Shown here in pieces: positions 57,372 through 64,000 of a stretch of 64,000 nt of DNA. Source of the DNA: Agrobacterium pusense. GTDB taxonomy: Bacteria; Pseudomonadota; Alphaproteobacteria; Rhizobiales; Rhizobiaceae. Every line of letters begins with the position of its first letter. Positions within the stretch are counted from its first letter, which is position 1. Made by a program: the position numbers and the translations under genes. The notes under the pieces were generated by a model. It saw only the letters and a program-made list of their open reading frames with translations. It did no database searches and was not told the DNA's origin. The stretch is taken from contig NZ_FNBB01000008.1 of the NCBI RefSeq assembly GCF_900102105.1, forward strand, positions 124,001-188,000, written 5' to 3'.

Positions 57372-57844
57372 CGACATATACCGGCGGATGCCAATGCGGC
57401 GCGGTCCGTTTTCGCGCCACTGGCGACCTGAAAGACAGTTCCATCTGCCACTGCCGCATGTGCCAGAAGGCTTTCGGGGCTTATTACGCGCCACTGGTTT
57501 CAGTTCGCAATGTGGAGTTCAAATGGACGCGCGGCGAGCCGAAACGCTTCCAGTCCTCCAGCGTCGTGAAGCGCGGCTTTTGCCCCGAATGCGGCACGCC
57601 GCTAACCTATGAGGCCCCGGATGGCATTGCGGTGGCGGCCGGCGCCTTCGACGATCCCGCCGCGCTGCCGCCAACCATCCAGTGGGGCGTGGAACGGAAG
57701 ATCGATTTTGTCGACAGCCTCCACACCCTGCCCGCCGTTGCGACCGAGGACGACCTGACGCAGGTGGACTACCTTGCCAATCTCGTTTCCTATCAGCACC
57801 CCGACCACGACACCGAAAACTGGCCACCGGAGAACAGACAATGA
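57368..57844 (+). CDS. GFA (CENP-V-like) family zinc protein, copy 1
   Basis: A 158-residue protein with the zinc-ligand pattern of glutathione-dependent formaldehyde-activating (GFA) proteins: GGCQCGAVRF, ICHCRMCQKAFG and GFCPECGTPLTY. It should bind two zinc ions; a role in aldehyde-thiol adduct handling is only inferred from the family name. It overlaps the DUF559 gene by 4 bp and the next GFA gene by 4 bp. Confidence 0.9.
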   Translation: MTTYTGGCQCGAVRFRATGDLKDSSICHCRMCQKAFGAYYAPLVSVRNVEFKWTRGEPKRFQSSSVVKRGFCPECGTPLTYEAPDGIAVAAGAFDDPAALPPTIQWGVERKIDFVDSLHTLPAVATEDDLTQVDYLANLVSYQHPDHDTENWPPENRQ

Positions 57845-58299
57845 GCGAAACGGGTTTTTCCGGCGGCTGCCAGTGCGGCGCCGTGCGGTTCCATGCGGGT
57901 AAGCTCGGCAGGGCCTCCATCTGCCACTGCCGCATGTGCCAGAAACATTTCGGCAATTTCTTTGGCGCACTTGTGACTGCCGATCAGGCACATCTGACCT
58001 GGACACGCGGCCAGCCTGCCCTCTTCCGCTCGTCGCAGAAAATCCATCGCGGTTTCTGCAACAAGTGCGGCACACCGCTGACCTATCATTATCCCGGCGG
58101 CGTGGAGATCGCGATCGGCGCTTTCGACCATCCCGAGAAGATAGAGCCGCAGGTGCAGGTGAACATCCACAAGCGTATGCCGTGGATCGAGCAGCTCTTC
58201 GCCAAACCGGCAGTCGAACAGGGCGTCGATGAGGCCGAGATCACCTCCTACCAACATCCGGATCATGACACGGCCGAATGGCCGCCTGAGGAACGATAA
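57841..58299 (+). CDS. GFA (CENP-V-like) family zinc protein, copy 2
   Basis: A 152-residue paralogue of the preceding gene: GGCQCGAVRFH, ICHCRMCQKHFG and GFCNKCGTPLTY. Shared SYQHPDHDT and EWPPE-type C-termini (NWPPENRQ against EWPPEER) show a recent tandem duplication. The ATG overlaps the previous stop (ATGA); the longer upstream frame is a shadow. The prolyl aminopeptidase starts 3 bp after the stop. Confidence 0.9.
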   Translation: MSETGFSGGCQCGAVRFHAGKLGRASICHCRMCQKHFGNFFGALVTADQAHLTWTRGQPALFRSSQKIHRGFCNKCGTPLTYHYPGGVEIAIGAFDHPEKIEPQVQVNIHKRMPWIEQLFAKPAVEQGVDEAEITSYQHPDHDTAEWPPEER

Positions 58300-59259
<960 letters not shown>

Positions 59260-59472
59260 TATTTATTTCAGCACGTTGTGGCGGCAGGATAAGATGATGA
59301 TTCACGCAGGGGTTTCCTGCGGGAATCATTTACCCGGCGCTGATCAGCACGTTTGAAAGGCAAAGCGCCTTTTATTCATGCAGTTTTTCTCATGAACCCT
59401 TCACGGAAATGAATTGGCCGCCATTGTGCCGATCCGTTATAAAACGCCATCCGAACAATTGGCGGTACTCCC

Positions 59473-60381
59473 ATGGCACTCGACAAAACGCTTCCAGCCC
59501 AAGAGGGCGGCGACAGCGCGCGCGGTTTTGCTTTCGCGCTTTCCGCATATCTTTTGTGGGGTTTCCTGCCCTTCTACATGAAGGCGGTTGCACATATTTC
59601 ACCGATCGAGGTCATCGTGCATCGCGTCGTCTGGTCGGTGCCGATCGCAGCGGTGGTGCTGATCGTGCTCGGGCGCACGGCTGAAATCCGTACGGCGCTG
59701 AGAAGTCCGAAGATGCTTGCGATGGCGAGTCTTACGGCTGCGCTCATCAGTATCAACTGGGGCGTCTACATCTGGTCGATCGGCGCGGGCCGCGCACTTG
59801 ATGCCGCGCTCGGCTATTTCATCAATCCGCTGTTCAGCATCTTCCTCGGTGCCGTACTGCTGAAGGAAAAACTCTATCCGGCGCAGATCGCCGCCATCAG
59901 CCTCGTGGCGGTTGCGGTGGCCATCCTCACCTGGCATGCGGGCAGCCTGCCGTGGGTTTCCATCGCGCTCACCGTTTCCTGGGGCTTTTACGCCTTTTTC
60001 CGCAAAACCCTGCCCATAGGCGCGACGCAGGGCTTCCTGCTGGAAGTCATGCTGCTGTCTATTCCCGCCGTGCTGGTCATGATCTGGCTTGCGTTCAGCG
60101 GACAGGCGCATTTCATGGGCGGCAATTCCGCCGATACCTGGCTTCTGGCGGCAAGCGGTCTCATCACCGCCGTTCCCCTCATTCTCTATGGCAATGGTGC
60201 GAAACTGCTGAAGCTCTCCACCATCGGCATCATGCAATATATCGCGCCGACGATGATCTTCCTGATAGCCATTTTCGTCTTCAAGGAGCCGTTCGACATG
60301 GTGCGTCTGGCGGCTTTCGCAATGATCTGGGTGGCGCTTGCGATCTACACCGGCTCAAGCCTGCTGCGGCTCAAGCGATGA
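59473..60381 (+). CDS. rarD: RarD-like EamA-family permease
   Basis: A 302-residue protein with about ten membrane segments and two EamA repeats. The start YLLWGFLPFYMKAVAHISPIEVIVHRVVWS and SINWGVYIWSIGAGRALDAALGYFINPL are typical of RarD. The E. coli RarD was linked to chloramphenicol sensitivity; its substrate is unknown. Confidence 0.92.
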   Translation: MALDKTLPAQEGGDSARGFAFALSAYLLWGFLPFYMKAVAHISPIEVIVHRVVWSVPIAAVVLIVLGRTAEIRTALRSPKMLAMASLTAALISINWGVYIWSIGAGRALDAALGYFINPLFSIFLGAVLLKEKLYPAQIAAISLVAVAVAILTWHAGSLPWVSIALTVSWGFYAFFRKTLPIGATQGFLLEVMLLSIPAVLVMIWLAFSGQAHFMGGNSADTWLLAASGLITAVPLILYGNGAKLLKLSTIGIMQYIAPTMIFLIAIFVFKEPFDMVRLAAFAMIWVALAIYTGSSLLRLKR

Positions 60382-60392
60382 CCAAATCCTTT

Positions 60393-60422
60393 CTCACTCC
60401 TGCTCCCTGAAACAGGAGTGAG
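60393..60422. terminator. Hairpin between convergent rarD and PBP genes
   Basis: CTCACTCCTG and CAGGAGTGAG form a perfect 10-bp inverted repeat around a 10-nt loop, between the two convergent stops. Without T runs, termination is unproven. Confidence 0.45.
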
Positions 60423-60433
60423 GTAGCCAGGCG

Positions 60434-62194
60434 TCAGTAATCCACCAGCAATTGCGGGTTTCCCTCATAGCCGAAGCGCGGTTTGACACCCAGAAGGCCC
60501 GCCGTCTGGGCGATGATCTCGCGCGTCATGGGGGCCGCTGTCGAGGCTGCCGTGCGGCCGCCATTCACGCCGGTCCTTGGCGCATCGATCATGGTCAGCA
60601 CGACATATTTCGGCTTGTGCATGGGAAAACCGGCCACGAAGGCGTTGAAATTGATGTCCTTGGCGTAACGGCCATTGATCACCTTGTCTGCCGTCCCCGT
60701 CTTGCCGCCGACATGAAACCCCTCCACCTGTGCGCCACGGCCGGAACCCTTGATGCCGTTCCAGTTGAACAGGTAACGCATGTCGGCGCTCGTCCTGTCG
60801 TTGATGACGCTGCGCGCGAGCGATGCCGCAGCCTCTTTCGAACGCGGCAGGAAGGTCGGAGAGATCAGGCTTCCGCCATTGATAAGGGCTGCAGCGGCCA
60901 CCGCCGTCTGCAACGGAGTGGTAGCAACGCCATGGCCGAAGGAGATGGTGACGGAATTGATTTTCTTCCAGTTTCTCGGCTGGGTCGGCGTGGCAACGCC
61001 GGGCATTTCCGTGTCCATTCTGGTCAGCAGACCAAGCTTCGTCAGGAATTGTTGATGGCCCTCGACACCGACCCTGTCAGCCACCGCCGCCGTGCCGATA
61101 TTCGATGAAAATTGAAACACTTCCGGAATGGAGAGCGGCCGGTTTCTTCCCTTGAAATCCCTGATGGTGAAGCCGCCCATGCGGATCGGCCGCGACGCAT
61201 CCACCACCGAATTGAGCGTAATCGCCCCGGCATCCAGACCCATGGCGAGCGTGAAGCTCTTGAATGTGGAGCCCATCTCGAAGGTGGCGTTGCTCATCCT
61301 GTTGAACCAGCCTTTTTCATACTCCTTGTCGACGCTGCCATCAGCGAGGGTGCGGGAAGGTTCGTTCGGATCGTAATCCGGGACGGAAGCCATGGCCAGC
61401 ACTTCGCCCGTCTCCACATCGAGGATCACCGAACCGGCGGCTTCGGCCTGATAGGCACTTTTCGCCTTCACGACCACGTCGCGAACGATGTTCTGTACCC
61501 TGAGATCGATGGACAGCCGCACCGGTTCCAGTGGCGTGCCGCTGGCAAGACCCACAGCGCGCAGATCGGCCAGCCCCTGCTGGTCCAGGTAACGCTCCAT
61601 GCCGGCGAGACCCTGATTGTCGACATTGACGTGGCCGATAATATGCGAAGCGGTTGGGCCGCCCGGATAAAACCGCCGTTTTTCCGGGCGGAAACCGATA
61701 CCCGGTATGCCGAGATTGAGAATATCCGCCTGCTGCCGCGGTGTCAGCTGGCGTCGCAACCACTGGAAGCCTGTATCCGAACGCAATCTACGATGCGTCT
61801 CGCGCCAGTCCAGATTGGGAATAACGGTCGCGAGTTTTTCCACCACCTCGTCCGGATCGACGATCCTGCGCGGATCCGCATAAAGCGATACCATGTTGAG
61901 ATCGGTCGCCAGAAGCGTGCCGTTGCGGTCGACGATGTCAGGCCGTGAGGCGATGGCGTTGACGCCGGTATTGATCCATGCGGTGGAAACGGGTTCGGCA
62001 AGCCCATATTGAACGAGGCGCGCCGCGGCGACGGCGTAAATCGCAATGAAGACAGCGATGACGATCGCAAGCCGCGTCTTTGCCTCCGCCCGGCGGCGGG
62101 CGACCGAACCGAACACGACCTCCCTGCCCCGCAGCGGGTTTCTCTTGATAATGAAATGCGTCCGGCTCTTCAGCCGCATCACGAAAGCAATCAT
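60434..62194 (-). CDS. Class B penicillin-binding protein (FtsI/PBP2-like)
   Basis: A transpeptidase of about 586 residues that cross-links peptidoglycan. A membrane segment near the N-terminus (TRLAIVIAVFIAIYAVAAA), a PBP dimerisation domain (IASRPDIVDRNGTLLATDLN), then SxxK (GSTFKSF, near 311), SSN (FQFSSNIG) and KTG (VGGKTGTADK) are all present. It lies outside any cell-division gene cluster. The frame is open to a GTG at 62284; I chose the ATG at 62194, but neither start has a convincing ribosome site. Confidence 0.9.
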   Translation of the reverse strand: MIAFVMRLKSRTHFIIKRNPLRGREVVFGSVARRRAEAKTRLAIVIAVFIAIYAVAAARLVQYGLAEPVSTAWINTGVNAIASRPDIVDRNGTLLATDLNMVSLYADPRRIVDPDEVVEKLATVIPNLDWRETHRRLRSDTGFQWLRRQLTPRQQADILNLGIPGIGFRPEKRRFYPGGPTASHIIGHVNVDNQGLAGMERYLDQQGLADLRAVGLASGTPLEPVRLSIDLRVQNIVRDVVVKAKSAYQAEAAGSVILDVETGEVLAMASVPDYDPNEPSRTLADGSVDKEYEKGWFNRMSNATFEMGSTFKSFTLAMGLDAGAITLNSVVDASRPIRMGGFTIRDFKGRNRPLSIPEVFQFSSNIGTAAVADRVGVEGHQQFLTKLGLLTRMDTEMPGVATPTQPRNWKKINSVTISFGHGVATTPLQTAVAAAALINGGSLISPTFLPRSKEAAASLARSVINDRTSADMRYLFNWNGIKGSGRGAQVEGFHVGGKTGTADKVINGRYAKDINFNAFVAGFPMHKPKYVVLTMIDAPRTGVNGGRTAASTAAPMTREIIAQTAGLLGVKPRFGYEGNPQLLVDY

Positions 62195-62381
62195 TGCCGA
62201 TGACACCCACCCGAGGCGGCGGAGCAAAATTCCGCGATAACCAACGCCTGGGAAACGGTGACACAGGATCAGTCGCCGGGCCACGAAAAGGACGGGCGGA
62301 AGGATGCCGCCGTTAAATCTATATTAATATACATTTAAAATTGTAACGAGCCGCCCGAGCGGCCGTTAACAATCGCCGGGC

Positions 62382-63002
62382 CTACAGGCGCGAAATCACC
62401 GAAGGGTCGCCTTCAGGGTTCTGCTGGGCCAGCGCGCGGTCGATGATGGCGGGGACGATGTCCTTCACCTCGTCAATGATGAGCGGATTGAGAAGATGCG
62501 CACGGTGGATGAAGCCCTGGTCGCGCATATGTTGCACGAGTTCTAGCATCGGGTTCCAGAAACCGTTGATATTGGCAAAGACCATTGGCTTCGCGTGACG
62601 GCCGAGCTGCGCCCAGGTCATGATCTCCACGATCTCTTCCAGCGTGCCGACACCGCCCGGCAGGGTGACGAAAGCATCCGAGCGCTCGAACATCATGTGT
62701 TTGCGCTCGTGCATGTCCTTGGTGATGACAAGCTCGTTCAATTGTCCGAGAGAATGGCGTGTTGCCTCCATGTCGACCAGAAATTCCGGTATGATGCCCG
62801 TCACTTCGCCGCCATTGGAAAGAACGCCGCTGGCAACTGCGCCCATGATGCCCTTGGTGCCACCACCATAAACCAGGCGAATGCCGTTTTCGGCAATGGA
62901 TTTCCCAAGCGCACGGCCTGCTTCCATGTGGGCGGGATCACGTCCGGGCTGGGAGCCGCAATAAACGCAGATGGATCGAATCGCTGTATTTTTGTCCGTC
63001 AT
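62382..63002 (-). CDS. LOG-family cytokinin riboside 5'-monophosphate phosphoribohydrolase
   Basis: A 206-residue Rossmann-fold protein of the LOG (TIGR00730) family. The signature PGGVGTLEEIVEIMTW (near 115) and ICVYCGSQPGRDPAHMEAGRALG are present. LOG enzymes release free cytokinin bases from their riboside monophosphates; some bacterial homologues act on other nucleotides. It is divergent from the gene starting at 63159. Confidence 0.93.
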   Translation of the reverse strand: MTDKNTAIRSICVYCGSQPGRDPAHMEAGRALGKSIAENGIRLVYGGGTKGIMGAVASGVLSNGGEVTGIIPEFLVDMEATRHSLGQLNELVITKDMHERKHMMFERSDAFVTLPGGVGTLEEIVEIMTWAQLGRHAKPMVFANINGFWNPMLELVQHMRDQGFIHRAHLLNPLIIDEVKDIVPAIIDRALAQQNPEGDPSVISRL

Positions 63003-63158
63003 GAAGGGAAGGAACTATGTGCGATGCGACACGTCAAGAAAATTTGGGAAATCCCTTGCAAATATGGCCTTTTGGCCACTCACCGCTTGTCTGGCGCAAG
63101 GTAAGACGCTAGCAATCTCAACTCGTGTGAAAAGCTTGAATTATCCGGAGCACCCAGG

Positions 63159-64000
63159 ATGAAAAACAATAAAGCCGGTTTGCTGGCGCTGATCGTGTTG
63201 GGGATTGCATCCCTGCTCATGATCTTTTTCGTCCTGCCGCGGATTTCAAACGACGGCAAGCCGATCGGCGACGCCATCAACGAGGCGGGCAACGCCGTGA
63301 AGAACAGCGTGGAAATGGGCGCCGACAAGGCGGGCGACATCCTGTCCGATGCGGCAGAAGAAACCGCCAATATCGCCGACAAGGTCGGCCGTCTGGCGGC
63401 TTCCGCCACACAGTCGATCAAGGATCTGACCACGCTTTTCGCCGACAGCAAGGTTCCCTCTGACGCCGATTTCGCAGCGGCGCGCAAGAAGGTCGAGACC
63501 TCGCTCAAGGAACTGACGAATATCGAAATTCCCGAGTCGCTGGATGAAACGACGTCGCGTCTCATCACCACGGCCCGCACCGCCGCCGAGCGCACCACGG
63601 CCTTCCTGCGCGGCCTGCCTGACAATGCGGCGGCAGCGGCGGCGCAGGTGCGTCGTCTCGCGGGCGTCTTCGCCGGCACCGACGATGGCGCGCCCGAAGC
63701 GGCGAAGCCGGCGGCGGCGCCAGCCGATGCCGCGCAGACCTCTTCCGGCGCGCCGACTTTCGACGTCCTGCGCGTCGAGCCTGATGGTTCGGCGGTTGTT
63801 GCCGGCAAGGCGCAGCCGGGTGCGAAACTTGAAATCCTGAGCAACGGCAAGGTCGTCGCCCAGACAACGATCGACGGCTCCGGCGATTTCGCAGCCGTTT
63901 TCGACAATCCCCTGCCGCCCGGCGACCATGAACTGGTGCTGCGTTCGACCGATACCGCCGGCAAGGCGACGCAGTCTGAGGAAGTGGCGACGGTTTCCGT
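63159..64000 (+). CDS. Membrane-anchored envelope protein, N-terminal part
   Basis: The frame runs from ATG 63159 (MKNNKAGLLALIVLGIASLL) to the window end without a stop, so at least 280 residues are present and the C-terminus is missing. It has an N-terminal membrane anchor, a helical charged region (about 40-160), an Ala/Pro linker and a beta-rich Ig-like repeat (FDVLRVEPDGSAVVAGKAQ near 205). Similar rhizobial proteins carry a C-terminal LysM domain, but that part lies outside the window. AGGA precedes the ATG closely. Confidence 0.7.
   Translation, partial: MKNNKAGLLALIVLGIASLLMIFFVLPRISNDGKPIGDAINEAGNAVKNSVEMGADKAGDILSDAAEETANIADKVGRLAASATQSIKDLTTLFADSKVPSDADFAAARKKVETSLKELTNIEIPESLDETTSRLITTARTAAERTTAFLRGLPDNAAAAAAQVRRLAGVFAGTDDGAPEAAKPAAAPADAAQTSSGAPTFDVLRVEPDGSAVVAGKAQPGAKLEILSNGKVVAQTTIDGSGDFAAVFDNPLPPGDHELVLRSTDTAGKATQSEEVATVS

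Noticed and set aside
63080..63964. A 294-codon minus-strand open frame at the window end
   Set aside because: Its product is Ser/Ala/Arg-rich low complexity; the plus-strand frame from 63159 has a membrane anchor, a ribosome site and a beta-rich repeat and is the real gene.

Overview
The window is one piece of a GC-rich alphaproteobacterial chromosome. Gene content and order (uvrC-pgsA-moaD-moaE; lptF-lptG-lptD-surA-pdxA-rsmA; fabD-fabG-acpP-fabF-mltG-yicC-gmk; rpsF-rpsR-DUF2232-rplI; dnaB/alr/radA/cvpA/purF/cysS) point to the Rhizobiaceae, most likely the Agrobacterium/Rhizobium group. This is inferred from family recognition and synteny; no database search was possible. I saw no rRNA or tRNA gene, insertion sequence, prophage or CRISPR array.

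Region 1 (1-6.6 kb): the end of an SDR gene overlaps uvrC, followed by pgsA and the two molybdopterin synthase subunits. A lone LivH-type permease is divergent from a CGNR zinc-finger regulator across a near-perfect 36-bp AT-rich palindrome, and the regulator is coupled to a lipoprotein gene. Ndk and its terminator close the region.

Region 2 (6.7-19.4 kb): a signalling-rich stretch. It has a GST, four cyclic-di-GMP proteins (a GGNEF variant, a membrane EAL protein, a membrane GGEEF cyclase and a GAF-GGDEF cyclase), an ABC-F ATPase, a GlcG-like protein beside a FixJ-type two-component pair, and a sugar 1-dehydrogenase.

Region 3 (19.5-37.4 kb): housekeeping. holC and pepA; the LPS export genes lptF, lptG and lptD with a periplasmic chaperone, pdxA and rsmA; a VapBC toxin-antitoxin pair with a perfect 21-bp operator palindrome; then, on the minus strand, fabD to gmk for fatty-acid synthesis, glycan processing and nucleotide metabolism.

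Region 4 (37.6-56.7 kb): an aldo/keto reductase, the ribosomal operon rpsF-rpsR-DUF2232-rplI, dnaB, alr, radA, cvpA, purF, an SDR and cysS. Accessory modules lie inside this core order: a MarR-EmrB-EmrA efflux unit, an AraC-AzlC-AzlD exporter unit, and a ParDE pair whose toxin appears to start at a non-canonical ATT.

Region 5 (56.7-64 kb): a 157-bp inverted-repeat element, a coupled DUF559/GFA/GFA trio, a prolyl aminopeptidase, a RarD-like permease, a solitary class B penicillin-binding protein, a LOG-family enzyme and the start of a membrane-anchored envelope protein cut by the window end.
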